Shown here: piece by piece, positions 23,080-36,357 of the stretch
How the letters are laid out: every line of letters starts with the position of its first letter
Position numbering within the stretch: position 1 is the stretch's first letter
Source: Sphagnum compactum
Taxonomy: Eukaryota > Bryophyta > Sphagnopsida > Sphagnales
DNA: 64,000 nucleotides
Assembly: GCA_965153455.1 (NCBI GenBank)
Contig: OZ234496.1
Location: forward strand, 7,201,207-7,265,206
Reading direction: 5' to 3'
Notes under the pieces: generated by a model
What the model saw: only the letters and a program-made list of their open reading frames with translations
Databases searched by the model: none
Told to the model about the DNA's origin: nothing
Translations under genes and position numbers: made by a program

Positions 23080-24119
23080 CCTTATTTGTATGCACTAGTC
23101 AATATAAACGCTATTGGCATGCTCCCACTCCTGTCTCCTTCCACATATCTGTTGTAATTTTTTCAGGTCCATGGACCCCAGTGACATTCCCACCTCCTTG
23201 GATTGCTGTACCATTTGTTGAGGGGTAGTTTTGGAGGCTTGCTTTGCTAGGAGTTGTATCAATGGGGTGGTGTGCCACACTGGTTAGCCCTCCATGTGCA
23301 CTAAACCCTTTGTTATTATTATCAGATTCAAATTCCCGTCATTGGATTGTGCTGCTTTGATGCAATGAAACAACATTGTGGTGTTTTGAAATGGTTCTTA
23401 TGAAACTCTTTTCTTTTGCCACCATCTATGCCATGCACCTCTAACTTAGAGTGGGTACATCTTGCAGATGTATATTGACATTATGATGGTATGCTGCGTT
23501 GTGATTGGAACTGGGCAATCTTTCCCTTATGCAACAAGTAATGACTAACTCTCAATATGCTGATGCCTGCCATCCAAGACAGATATAAGTCCATAGTATG
23601 CACTCGGCGATTTACTATAATCTGAGCATATTCCAACAATCTGTTCCCAATGTTATTGGATGTATGTTCTGACAAAATTGTAATTTGGTGAGATGTTCTG
23701 TTGAATAAAACCCAAACAATTCAATGCAAGAAAAGTATATCAAGTCTGGAGGCTGAGGGCATTCTCAAACAAGCCTAGGGTAATAATGCCCCTGGCCAGC
23801 AGAGCATTTGCACCATGTGAACCAATGCTCTGTGAACAAATGCAACCCCACGACAATGTTATTTACATAAGGGGGAAGGGCAAGCGCCAGTGGGCATTCT
23901 TGAATCCACAAAAGAATTGCGCTTTGAGGATTGGAAGCCCGGGGAGGTTGTGCACACAATAGCTAGTTATGAGAAGGTTGTTAAGTATGGTTGGGATGCT
24001 AAGATTTTATGAATAACATGGTGTGGCATATGTGATTGGCCACTTCACTTTGAAGTGTGACATCTTGTGTTCAACCCCTTTTACCATTTTTGTCATGGAC
24101 AAAGGAACACTCATTCCGA
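23080..24119. other. Spacer with one short protein-like tract
   Basis: At about 23832-24008 a plus-strand frame without ATG reads like real protein, for example ELRFEDWKPGEVVHTIASYE, and ends at TGA. I do not recognise it. It might be a decayed exon or chance. The rest shows nothing I can name. Confidence 0.3.
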
Positions 24120-24530
24120 GGGAAATGCTTGTGTTCTGAGTACAAATGTGTTGAATTGCCCCCTTGGGGTTGGGTTCCCCAAGGAAATGATTGTGTTTGT
24201 GGAGGTGTTCTCTCAAGAACGCAATGTTGTGTTCCTTGTGGGAAATGCTTTTCATTAAGATAAATGCGTTGAATTATCCAATAGGGTTGTGTTTCTTTGG
24301 GAAATGCTTTTCATCAAAGATAAGTGCGTTGAATTATTCAATGGAGTTGTGTCCTTTGGGGAAATGCTTTTCATTAAGATAAATGTGTTGAATTAGCCGA
24401 CGGGGATAGGGTTGTGTTCCTCAAGGAATTGTCTTTCCAAGAGATAAACGTGTTGTGTTCCTCAAGGAAAGTCTCTTCATGAAACAAATATGTTGAACTA
24501 TTCCCCGTGATATGGTTGAGTTCCATGGGG
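24120..24530. repeat. Minisatellite, unit about 60 bp
   Basis: Six to seven diverged units are anchored by GAAATGCTT-type words at 24122, 24184, 24242, 24301 and 24361, with weaker ones at 24424 and 24466. Each unit also carries AAGATAAATGCGTTGAATTA and GTTGTGTTCCT variants. The spacing of 59-63 bp is regular in the middle and decays at the right end. Confidence 0.8.
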
Positions 24531-25114
24531 CGTTTCCCTAAGCACCATGGCCATGTTAACCCATTAGTGTGAAGAGAAATTTTATGAATTTTTTGAGTAT
24601 ATTTTTGCCTAACACAACCTAACACAACTCACCCAATTCACAGACTTGACAATTATTGTCCAGTTCAGAGTCCTTACAGCCATGAGGAGAAGCTCAAAAT
24701 GAGAGCTTGGTTTAGGGTTTATTTGTGAATGGAATTATGGGCATGTTTGAATGAATGAATGAATTCTTAGGAAGGAAGAAGAGAAAATTGGAGAAAGAGA
24801 GGAGATCAATTTTCACTCTCATTTACCCAAGGCCATTAACAAAGATCGGAATTCATCTACCAAATGGCGAGTACCAGATTATTTGATTGGATTTGGTGGT
24901 AATTTTAAAATTATTTTTGAAATTGCCATTTTTTGAGAAATTCCCAACAACTAAAGTGCCTAAATTTCAGAATTTTGAGGTGTTCAAATGCTGAAAGTTA
25001 TCTAAACCTAAAGTTAGATTCACACCAAGGTTTATATAGGGATATTTTTATTCCATTTAACCCTCTCTTGATTTGGGGGTTAACTTAATTTGTGGGTTAA
25101 AATGACCAAAATAT

Positions 25115-25215
25115 TAAGGAGTAAATTACTAATCCCTGTGCTGTTCACACAAAGGGAGAGATAAAATAGTTTGATGGGGTTAATTTCACCTTACTTTGAA
25201 CTAGTCACATTGAGG
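25115..25215 (+). repeat. Dispersed repeat, weak copy
   Basis: GTTCACACAAAGGGAGAGAT followed by AAAATAG resembles the 5817-5937 repeat. Together with the inverted copy at 25840-25935 it brackets about 700 bp, which could be the body of one old element. Confidence 0.35.
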
Positions 25216-25219
25216 GGTT

Positions 25220-25620
25220 TTTCAAACTGCCCAAAAAATTAGGGCAGATGAGGAAATAAAATTGGCACCCTGGAGAATTCGTGAGAAATGCTTTCCAGGA
25301 TGCTCCAAAAAAAATTCAGCAGTTTGGGAATTTCGGGCAGATTACATAGACTGAAAAAATTTCATTTCTGCTCAAAGATTTTGGGAACTTGAAAAATCCC
25401 GATGCTTTAAAAAGACTTGAGAGAAAAAAATTTCAGGATGCTTGAAAGCATTTCGGGCAGTTTTGGAATTTTATTCTGCCCAGAAATATTATAAAGGTTA
25501 GAAATTTTCAATTCTGCCCAAAACTTGTGAGCACTCTGGAAAAAATCCTGATGCTCAAACCTTTTCAGGCAGTTTGGGAATTTGTGTGCTGCCCAATAAT
25601 TTGTGTGCTGCCCAAACCCA
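25220..25620. repeat. Degenerate tandem repeat
   Basis: The phrase GGCAGTTTGGGAATTT recurs near 25317, 25455 and 25568, with interleaved TTCTGCCCA words and GATGCT words. Units are roughly 110-140 bp and strongly diverged. Confidence 0.55.
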
Positions 25621-25839
25621 CCATTCCAGGTGCTCTCTCACATGAAAAAGAGTAAGGTTGCAAGAATAACATTAGAAGCTCTTGTGAAAATGAGACAATA
25701 TTTTCACCTTTTGAAATCAAAGGATCAAACTAGCCTCCTTATTCCATCCTAACTTGATCGAAAATTTAGAAAATTTGAAATTATTTATTCCTAGGGTTAA
25801 GATATCCTAACACATTTATTATCCCCCTCTTAACCCCAA

Positions 25840-25935
25840 TGCCGTGTCATTTGTCAAGTCAGTTAAATTATCTCTTTTGTGTGAATGGGATAATATTAAA
25901 ATTAATTTATTCTTTTAGTTTATCCCTTTTATTGC
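25840..25935 (-). repeat. Dispersed repeat, inverted copy
   Basis: The reverse complement contains ATCCCATTCACACAAAAG and later GGCATTGGGG, in the same order as the 5817-5937 copy. Confidence 0.5.
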
Positions 25936-28268
25936 TTAGGTGTGGATCCGACATAAGGGTTATAACCCTTAGTCATTGACATGTTCTTCATCTTTCACTA
26001 GAGTTGTACATGCTCCCTTTGGTCCAAAATATGGGCTGGAGCTTTCTTGGAGAATAGGTATAGTATTGTATGCGAAAATTCTCTAGCAAATATTGTGTGA
26101 AGTTAAATTTGACAAAACTATGCTTTGGAAAAATGTCTCGGGAAATCACTACTTAAAGTCTCTCTCACCCCATCATCAATAACACAAACCCTTCACACAT
26201 TGTCACACAATACACTTCCTCCTTGTGAAGCTTGAGGTGAACTCAACATAAACAAACAAGAATCAAGAAATGTAATTGATGGATGTTCTGAATCATTTTG
26301 GATTAGAAATGTTTGACATCCTCATTCTTGCCCAAAATGATTACCTATTCTTATAATGCAAGTCAAACAAATTATGAATATGATATCTTATGTCAAAAGG
26401 CATTTAAATAAACAAATATTTTAATTAATTAATCAATTAATTCCACACCCCATTACCAAATCTTATCAAACGACAATAAATCAAAGGTGAGAAAGGGAGA
26501 TGTGCATTTTCCCAAGAGGGTTGAAATCAAAAGGTTGCCCAAGGCTACCGTTCTCTCAATTCGCTATAGACAAATCAAACATGATTGGATTGATTGAATT
26601 GTGGTTCATGTTTTGATTATTGGATCCAATATTCAAAGGATGCAAGCTTGTTCCATAGTGAATTTCTTTATAGAAATAAGTTTTGGAAGAGTTATGATTA
26701 TGGAAACATTTTGAAATGATTTCTTAAAAGAAAGAAACTACAGAGCATGCACAAGTTGTGGTGTAGGAAAAGGTCAAAAATTGCTTTGAAATGTTGTTGA
26801 AAGAAAAAAAAATGTTCATGTTAACTTGAAGTAAGGGCTTTAAAAAGAAAAGGCATTAGTTAGGAAAAATATAGAAGTACAAAATGAAATTACTAAAGCC
26901 TAACTCCTTAAATATTTTGATGGGGTGATAGCAATGAGTGAAATAAATTCAATGCCACCTAAAGTGATGGAGGGAAAAGCTTGCAAACTTGCTAACTCTC
27001 CTAATGGACTATCCAAGGTTATTGGACATGAAAAACCCTACAGAATTTGAGAAAGAGTCGTGTTAAAAAATGTAAAAAAATGAATTTTTTTGGAATGGAA
27101 TGGGTGACAACACAAAAAGGAGAAATGCACATTGCACAAAACAACAAATTAAAATCCTAAAGTAGGCAAATTCCACATAACTTTGAGAGTCCTTGATGAA
27201 TGCTCATGTGAATTAAAATTTTCATTAAGACAAAACCTAAAAGGATAAACAAATGACTCTAGCATGAGAGGCTATATCTTAAAATAATGTTTTACATAAA
27301 ATTTACAAGAACATGCATTGGAAATGTTTTCATTATTATGAACTTAAGTTAAATGGGTTAAGAGTTCATTGGCTTGTAAATGAAAAGGGCCTTTGATTTT
27401 ATTTATTTTCATTTGTATTTAAAATATATATTTACAAATTCAAATTTAATTTCAAAATATTTAAAATTGTACATGCCCACCCCCTTTCCCTCAACCCCGC
27501 AAATGATGTAAACATGTAAAGAAACCATATTGTGTCCAAATAAATTTGAGTTTTTTTTCTTTTACATGTGAGGACAAGGCACCTTCCTTTAATTTGTGCA
27601 TTTTCCCTGAAAAGGTCTAACATTATGTGCACATAACATTAAATACTCAGATGTTTCAAACAAACATTAGCAATGGATGGATAGAATTTAAATGAAATGA
27701 GTTGAAAAACTTTTGCTCCTAATTCTTATGCTCCGTTTTGTTTCCATGATACTTCAATTACAAGTTTAAGGATTTGGCAATTGTTAGATCATGTAGTTTT
27801 TTTTGTTGCATTTTAGGTTTAAGGATTTCAATGAAAGGTGTTTTGTTGTTATGTTTGGTGGGTCTAGCTAAAAAGAGAAATATCCTCAAAAAATTAATCT
27901 TGTGCTTGCCAAATGGAAAAGTTTTATGCATGTGAATTTGAAAATTAACAAAAACATAATTTACCTCATGAAGTGCCCTTTGCATTTGGTGAAACACCAA
28001 CTGCAATAGATGTTAAAACCATAATCCATTTGGGGGTCACCAAATGGAAAATGTAACATGTACACACACAAGCCATAATGAACCAACACCCACCAATGCA
28101 CCATCCACTAGATGCATGTTATTACTTAGTTGCAGATGAATATCAATTGAGTTAGTATTTGGTTTGACCTTGGTAATCAATTTTGTAAAAAATAGGTATC
28201 ATATATAAGTAGATAGGTAGGAAAATATGTAGCTTTTATGTAAGTAAATGGTTTATACATAAGTAAGG
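25936..28268. other. AT-rich spacer, nothing recognised
   Basis: Short frames only. No element ends or domains were seen. Confidence 0.45.
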
Positions 28269-28337
28269 GTTGTTTTTACTACCTACCTACTAACAACCCG
28301 CTAGGTTGTTAATAGGTAGGTAGTAAAAAAAGACAAC
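28269..28337. repeat. Near-perfect foldback with 5-nt loop
   Basis: The arm ending ACTACCTACCTACTAACAAC pairs with the downstream arm at 20 of 21 core positions, and the pairing extends outward through T/A runs to GTTGT/ACAAC. The loop is CGCTA. So tight a hairpin is typical of a foldback insertion, or of a template-switch event. Such sequences can also make hairpin RNA. Confidence 0.85.
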
Positions 28338-31300
28338 TAAGTTAACCACCAATGGTTAGTTAATTAAGGAACTAAAACCCAATAGAAAATTGTTTCCTAA
28401 CCACTTACCATCCATCTTTTGTGGTGTGATAGTGTTGGTTCACTGTGGCCCACACACACGCATGTAATCACATACCTTACACTTTTAAAAAATGGAAATG
28501 TTAATGGTTTCTTATTATACATTGGAAATTTGGTGAGTAGTTTGAATGCAATATAAATCAATTTGTGAAAATCTAGCCAATGTGTTTCAAAATTACACTA
28601 AACTTGCATTCATTTCCCATAACATTCACCCAAATATGATCTAATTGAGATTCAGCTTTTGTGATGTTTCTATTGAATTGTGATTTTAATTTGAATTTAT
28701 CTATGAAATTTAATAATTTTTATTTTCTTTGCATGATTATTGTATTCTAAAATGTTAACATTACAATTTTTCAAAATGGTGATTGAACAATGTTTTAAAG
28801 AATGTTGAATTATAGTTTGAATATTGTTAAGGAATATAAGAACCAAATGTGAATGAGATTTATACACATATACAAATGTTTTTTAGATGTATTAGGGTAA
28901 AAGTTTGTATGAATAGTATATCAAATTGTCACATAACTTTATTTCATTCATAACATTGTGCATATGTTTGCCATAATTTTGTGTTACTGCATTAACATAA
29001 TCATTCATATTTTGAAAGATCCATGTATCTTTCACAAGGGGGTGTTTAATAGAAATCACATGTCATAAAATTAAAACCATGTAGAATTTGTTTTTGATAT
29101 GTTTTATGGACTTTAATTTATTATCTATAACATTAAACATTTTAACATTACAAGTGATATTTCATCTATCACAACATGTTACAATTATTCATATTGACAT
29201 GTAAGCTTATTTAATGAATTTGATATTAAATTTAATAAATTAGATAATGATTGTTGGATAGGTATGTTTAATGTTGAATGTATTGTTAAACCATCAATTT
29301 TGAATGCAACTTTACTTGTGAATACCATGAAAAAAGCTTTGATTTTTTGTTAAGTTTGAAGATATTTCTTTATTGTATGATTGTAATAATCCTTGCATTA
29401 TAAATTTCAATGTGAAGGTTTTACATGTTCCAACACCCCCTATAAAAAAGAAATAAATCAATGAATTATATATATATTTTTAATGCATAATGTCATCAAA
29501 CATTAATTTTTGTTCTTCATTTATTTTTCTAATTAAATCGTGATATTCAAATTTTTCCATCATCATGGAATATGATGATTTTGTGAAATCATCATCTTCT
29601 AATGTCTGTGATTTTTGATTTGATCCATTACATGATTGAATCACAAAGTCAAATTGTAAATCATATTGTTCAATATCAATTATGTGTGTAATGGAAATTG
29701 TACGATGTGAATTATTTATTTCATAATATGTGTTGTCATTCCAAATATTAAATGGATGTGATGCTTTTGATTTTAAATTGATTGAATTTTTATTTTATTT
29801 TATATTGGGATCATGTCAAGTGCATCATGCCACGTGTATAGTGTCAACTATGTAATGGAATTGAAATTGTTTGAAATGAATGGTATAATGGTAAAGAAAG
29901 CACAAGGTTAACAACCATTTGTTGAATATTTTTTAAAGTGTTACTTATTTTTTGAATTTTTGTATTTGCATCTCTTGTAGTTTCAATTCATTTTTGTATG
30001 ATAGAATGTTATATTGATATTATTGGCACATGGGTTTAAGATAAATTGAATATTTGTATTTGTAAACCACAAATGAATAGCATGTATATTATTTAAGCAT
30101 TGGTTTTCATGTTTATAGGATTTTTTCTTAAAAAAAGTGTGGCTTCCTTAATTTGCTTCTCAAACTTAATATATATGTATCATTATCAAGGTTTGAACAA
30201 TCCAAATATTCAAAAATTGATACATTTTCATTTTCTTTTCAATCTTTCAAATATTGGAATATTTTGTTTGCTTGTGTATGTAAGTATTGTTTTGCAAATG
30301 GATAATTCCATTTATTTCAAAAGGCTATAAGATTTTTGTTTCACGCATGGTAGGCAACAGGTAATGAAATCTATAAAAAACATCGTTTTTCTTCTTACAT
30401 GTATGTGTGTGTTGATGTTGGTGGGCTTTGCAATGGATTTGATGATCATGGATGCATCACAAGAAATATACATATTTATAAACCATTTAATATTTTTGCT
30501 TGTGTGCACTTTATAAAAAGATGCATTTTTTTCCATAAAATCCATGGTCATGTTCATTACCATGCTTTTGGAATTATGTGACAAAGAAAATTAATAAAAT
30601 TGGATCCAAAAAAAGAATGATCCTTCGTCATAGGTTTGAGCAATGAAAATGTTTACATATAACAAGGTCAAATTGCATTAATTATAGTATGTGAATAGAT
30701 TGAAGGTTTTCTATTTTATTTGGGAAATTTAATCTTCCAACATGTAATGTGTGTAAAACCATAATGAAAAGATCCCACATCTGACTTTCAACAGATGTAA
30801 AAGTCACAAAACATTTTGGGGGACCAAGTTGTTAAATCATTTCAATTTATTTTTTTGCAACCTTTCATTAGGTGAGTCATGCAAGCCTTCCAAATTGCAA
30901 TAACCTAAAAATGATTTGAAAACATTATCCAAGTTTGATTTCTCTTGATTTTAAAAAAAATTTAAGGTTAGATACCACATAGTTTTCCATTTCGTATTTG
31001 CACCCAACTAGAACTTATGACTTTGTGGATGGAAACTTAATAATTTACAAAAACAAGTTTGCAATATTAGTAAAAATCCCCATATTTATGGAACAATTCC
31101 CATTGAGCTAATTGTTGATATGAAAGTCATTCAAAAAATTGTCAAGGTTAGCCATAAAACAATGTTGAAAAATTTAATTCCTTTGAGTGTTTATATTGAA
31201 ATAAGGCTAATGATGAAAGTTTTCACTTCGGGCAATAAAATATATTGTATTATCATAATCCATTTTTTTTGGGTTCAAAAAATAATGTCTCATTGAATCA

Positions 31301-32859
31301 TTTGATGTACAATGTTTTTTTTCACTATCGTAATTATAATTATCCAATGATGAATTATCACAAGTATAAGTTTGAATTTATATACAAAGTATACAAACTT
31401 TCCCATTGATGGTGAACGGTAACATTTAAATACTTTTATAATGACATTTTGATCAAATCTCATAAAACAAACATTATTGTGCTTGGATGAACATTTTTTG
31501 ACATATAAGGTGATTTATATTCAAGACATTATTTTAAAAACACTCCTATTGTTGTTTCATCATATGGTAGACATAGTAATATAGATTGAACTTTATCAAA
31601 TTTGCAAGGACATTAATAACATTACCATGCATTCTACATTGTCCATAACTATAAATTTTATAAATTTGAAAAAAAACACGATGACGTTATTCAAATTATG
31701 TTAATTTTTGGACTAAAGGAATGATTTTTTATTTTTCAAATTTATATTGCACTTGGTATAAAGGTGATTTATTTTCATTGATGTTACGTAAACAACTTGT
31801 ACATATGTATAATGTTGCGCTAGGTTTTACTTTAATTTTGAAATATTTAAAAGATTATTTCAACAATTAAAAAAAATATGTTTAACATGTTTTAAGAAAC
31901 ACAATCTTTCATTAAAAAAAAAGGATTTATTGAAACATCTTGGATTTATTTAATGTAGGTTTCGATGTTTGTTTAATTTATGTTCATGTTTATTTATTTA
32001 AACATGATGTTCCACTTAATTGGTTGAATTTGATGTTCAACAAGAATTGGTTGTTATTTTCTTTTGAACTACATCTTATATATGGTGATTAAACTTTGTC
32101 ATTTGTGGGATGTTTACGTGTTTTTTTAGAATGTATGTATTTTATGTAATTCATAATTTGTGATCTTGCTCTTGTAATATTTGAAATTATGTTAATGAAT
32201 TTAATTTTTTTTGCATAATATGTTAAGTTTGGATAAATATTTAAGAAGTAAAAAACATTGTTGTCATAAAGTGTTCAATCAAAATGTTTTTATGTGTGCC
32301 ATTAAGATCAATGATTGAATGGGAATGCTCAATTTGAATGTTAGGAATTTGTTCGTCTTTTGTAATGGGTATTGCAATGAATGGAGACAAAATCTCACCA
32401 CAAAGGTTCTATATAATTTAGGCTATTCAACCCAAAATTGTGAGGTAAAATCTTTTTGGAAATGTACAAACTATTTATATTGATAATAAAATATTATCAA
32501 CACCAACACAAAACATTCCATCGATTTCTTAATTGATTTCAATTTATCAAAGTCAAGCTTGCCTTTCATGCTACGATGCACATCATCATTAGCAATATCT
32601 CCCCAAGGAGTCACAATTGAATCATGATGACATGAATTAAATTATTTTTTTAGGGTGCCTTGTTGGATTTGTTTTGAAAGCCAATAAAGGTAGATGTGGG
32701 TGATAATTGGAATTTACCATAAATGTGTATTGATATCAAGAGTTGCACCTATTTTTGACAAGGCAAATTAAAGAATGTAGACTCTAACATTTGCACAATC
32801 TTTTTAGCAATTTGCTTTCAATGGTCAACATAGGTTTATTGCTTATTGCAATAAAAGTT
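28338..32859. other. Very AT-rich spacer, nothing recognised
   Basis: Long A/T-rich tract with many short words but no frame over 100 codons and no recognisable domain. Confidence 0.45.
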
Positions 32860-32909
32860 GGGGGGGGGGGGGGGGGGGGGGACACTAGTAAAAAAAAAAA
32901 AAAAAAAAA
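32860..32909. repeat. Paired homopolymers: 22 G then 20 A
   Basis: A run of 22 G is followed by ACACTAGT and a run of 20 A. Run lengths are prone to sequencing error. Confidence 0.85.
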
Positions 32910-33129
32910 CATGAGTAAAAATATAGGGTGTAATATATTGGTTGTTGGGTAAAAATTATAATTTAATTAGTTAAAAAATAGGGTACATTTAATTCAAATG
33001 ATCAATTTAATTATAATATAATGTATGTAATAATCTGAAATAATGTATTGTAATGAATATAGGGTGCCTTTAATATTTATATATTAGAAAATTAGATAAT
33101 AATAGGGTGATACAAAATACGTTGGACAA

Positions 33130-34630
33130 TTATCTAATATCCCCCCTAAAAATGGTCGTTTGATGCATGTAGATCCCAAAATTTACACTAAGTGTCCCCC
33201 CGTGAATAGAAGCATGAAGAAAACTTGGTTTTTGAACATTTGATTTCAAACAACAAACATTACAATGAACATCACTAGTTGGAGATGCAATGATATTTGT
33301 TCCATGACAATTTCCACATACTTTCCAAACTGACGATGTAATAAGGTTCACTATGGACAACACTCTAATTAGATAAATAAACAAAAATTACATTTTAAAG
33401 CAAATAAGATATGAAGTAAGATAAAATGAATGAAAAAACATCTAGTGGCCAACATATCATTATGCTTGCAAAGAAAAAACCACTAGGTGGCCTCTAGGTG
33501 GAGGTTTTGTTTCTTGCGACCAAAACCATTAAATGGCCACCATGTTGGTTTTTTTCTTACGATCAAAACTAGTAGGTCATAGTTTTATTGGTGGTTGCCA
33601 TTTTATTTTTTTCAACATTTGGTTTCAAGGAAAAAATAAAACAAATAACCATACACAAATTACCCTAGAAATGGGCACTAGGATGTGGTTTTTTTGGCAA
33701 ACCAAAAGCACATGGGGGCCTCCAAATGGTTTTGGACCTTATTGAAGTCACAAAGAAAGAAAACCACTTGGTGGCCACTATGTCAAATTTGCACTAATGG
33801 GCGCTGGGTTATTTTTTCCCAACATTTGAAATTAATTAAAAATAAAAAATAAAAAAAACCTTTTAGTCGCTTCTTTTTTAACAATTGGCCTTCGAGAAAA
33901 AAAGAAAAACAAATAGAGAAAAAAAAATGGAAAGAAAAATGTTACCTTTCTTAATGGGGATTAACTACATGAAATTTTGTTGTGTGTGAATTGAGTTATG
34001 GAGAAAGCAAGCTTGAACACCTTCATCCATGACCTTGTTAAAAATTGTATAATTATGTGCTATCAAGAATTGATCTCCTTTGGAATTGTTGCCACATTCT
34101 TGATTAACATCATTGTGCATTGGCTTCTACTATATGCTTCAAGAAGGCATTTTATTTAAAAAAATTGCTACCCTTGCCAAAAACATCCTTGTGAAATTTT
34201 CTTTCTCCATTAACAATCAATAATTATTTTTCACCCCTATTATCTCCTCCCCTAATAACAATAACAATGACGGCAAGAATGGCAAAAGCTTAGGACTAAA
34301 TTGACATTTTGAACTCTCTTATGCAATCTTTGTAAAAGAACATCTAAACCAATTCTAGTTCAAAGGGAGGAATTAAGGACACAATTATCATCTACTTTAT
34401 TATTATGACAATATGTATTTTGGATTTGATTTTATTCCAAATTTCACCACCCTCACATACATGCCCTTTTGCAAAAGGTGTTCATGCATTTTTATATGTG
34501 ATGATTTCGTTTTTAATGTCTTTGTGATCGAAGTTGCCTTATCTAACAAACCACAATGCGAATAAACATAGCTTGGACCTTTTGAACTTTTGTTAATGCA
34601 ACCAAAGGTGCCATACCTATTGAACACCTT
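33130..34630 (-). pseudogene. Possible RPA1-like (OB-fold/zinc-ribbon) remnants
   Basis: Two minus-strand frames look protein-like. 34403-34627 gives a segment with FGCINKSSKGPSYVYSHCG and MHEHLLQKGMYVRVVKFGI. 33130-33384 gives VCGNCHGTNI and a Cys pair 15 residues later (C-x2-C, gap, C-x2-C), a zinc-ribbon layout like the DBD-C of replication protein A. A 1-kb gap with motif repeats separates them. RPA1-like genes are carried by plant Helitrons, which would fit a decayed element. This family call is tentative. Confidence 0.28.
33425..33800. repeat. Cluster of palindromic CCACTTGGTGG-type motifs, cluster 1
   Basis: Words such as AAAACCACTTGGTGGCCACT and AAACCACTAGGTGGC recur with spacing near 60-90 bp among T-rich sequence. 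The same motif family forms a second cluster at 35740-36200. Confidence 0.6.
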
Positions 34631-35739
34631 TGTTTCAAATGCAACATCTCAAACTCCACAATCTAAACCATCCACTACAACTATCATTTTACCTCCCTTG
34701 ACTACAATAGTAAGAATTATGAATAATAAAACAAGTGAACTTATTGCAATTAATTCGGTAACAAGCAAGTTAAGTAACAATGTAAATGCACACAAAGAAA
34801 TGTAGCAAAATGTGAAGAAAACAAGCCAAAATCACAAAGGGAAATGTAGCAAAGTTTTACAAAGCAAGAGTGTCACATTTTGAAGGTAGAAAAAAAACAA
34901 TGAAGAAGAAAAGTGAAGCCCTCACAATAAGCATTCTAGTGTAAAAATAAAATGCAATAAAAAACTTTATTCATGGTTTGATGGTTAATTAATGGCACGG
35001 ATTCTAACAATGGAGCTCATGATTCACAACAAAATGTTGGACCTTAAACCTTCAAGAGGTAAAAATCTTTTTCTATTGGTGTCAAAGCAAGGGGTGTGTT
35101 TAATATCACACTTTAATATTTGGAATGGGTACTCAAAATTTTAGGAAGAGGTATGGGCCTAGGTTGAGAATGGCAAACAAATAATTTTTGAAATAGAAAT
35201 ATCATGCAACCAATATGAAGATTCAAGTTGTGCATTGTGGGGGACGTGGAACTTTTCTTTTGGGTTTGGTGGTGATAAGTAATGGCATAGGTTTGAACAA
35301 TGCACCTGATGCCTCACAATAAAATGTTAAATTTTATTTTATGTTTTATAGATATTTTCATTGATTTCATTACAACATTTAACCTTTAAAACACATGTTT
35401 ACATTCATTGAATTGAACATTCACTATGTAATTGTAAATCATTTTAGGGTTGGTATAAAAAACATTCCCATTAATTTTGACTTCAAAAGTTTCAACATTA
35501 ATTTTTTTTCATTTATAATAATTTTTTAATATCTTAAAAAATTGTATAATATTCCCCCCCCCCCCCACCTCCCCCCAATGCAATATGGAATAAAAGTGAA
35601 GGTGTTATTGTTATTTTAATTTATTATATTCAAGCAACAAATAAAACATTTTAAATGATTCCTATGTAACACGTAGGTTACATACACACAATGTAAGCAA
35701 ACTATGAACTGTGGTTGTCACATTTATACAATTTCAATT

Positions 35740-36200
35740 TTTTGGTAAAATTGCTTAATGGCCACCAAGTGGTTTTGATTGCAAAAAACTGTATTAAAAA
35801 AAGAACGAAAAAAATCATTTCAAGCAAAAAGAAAAAAAAACCATCTAATGGTCACCATGTGGTTTCCATCATGAAATTTATTTTTAAAAAAAGAAATGAA
35901 AAAAATCACTTTGGTTGTGAAAAAAAAGTTTCCTTAAAAAAAAAACCCTCCAATGTGACCATCAATATTATTTTTTGTGATGGAAAGATATTTTTTTTGG
36001 TGATTAAAACCACTTGGTGGTCACAGAGTGGTTTTTTTTCCAATGGAAAGTTTTTATTCTTTGCAAAGCATTTGGTGGCCACCATTTCTTTTTCTTAGGA
36101 TGGAAAGTTTGTTTTATTTGCGATTGAGACCACTTGGTCACCACAAAGTGGTTTTCGTTGCCAAAAAACAAAATAAAAAGAAGCCACTTTGGATGTGCCA
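35740..36200. repeat. Cluster of palindromic CCACTTGGTGG-type motifs, cluster 2
   Basis: GGCCACCAAGTGGTTTT, ACCATCTAATGGTCACC, AAACCACTTGGTGGTCAC, GGTGGCCACC and GACCACTTGGTCACC occur in series, in both orientations, separated by poly-A/T. This suggests a short repeat with internal palindromes that was amplified and then decayed. Confidence 0.65.
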
Positions 36201-36357
36201 AAAAAAATTGTTAAGAAAGAAAAGGAATTTTAAAAAATAAAATAAAATAAACTAAATCCAAACTAAATTTGCAAAGGAAAGAAAAAGCTAGCAACCTATT
36301 ATATATTTTCAAGAAGCATTGCTCGTATTTTCTTAAATGAATGAAAAGTATAAGCAA

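Noticed and set aside
24120-24530. Possible CRISPR-like spaced repeat
   Set aside because: Units are contiguous and diverged, without unique spacers, and the DNA is from a plant nucleus.
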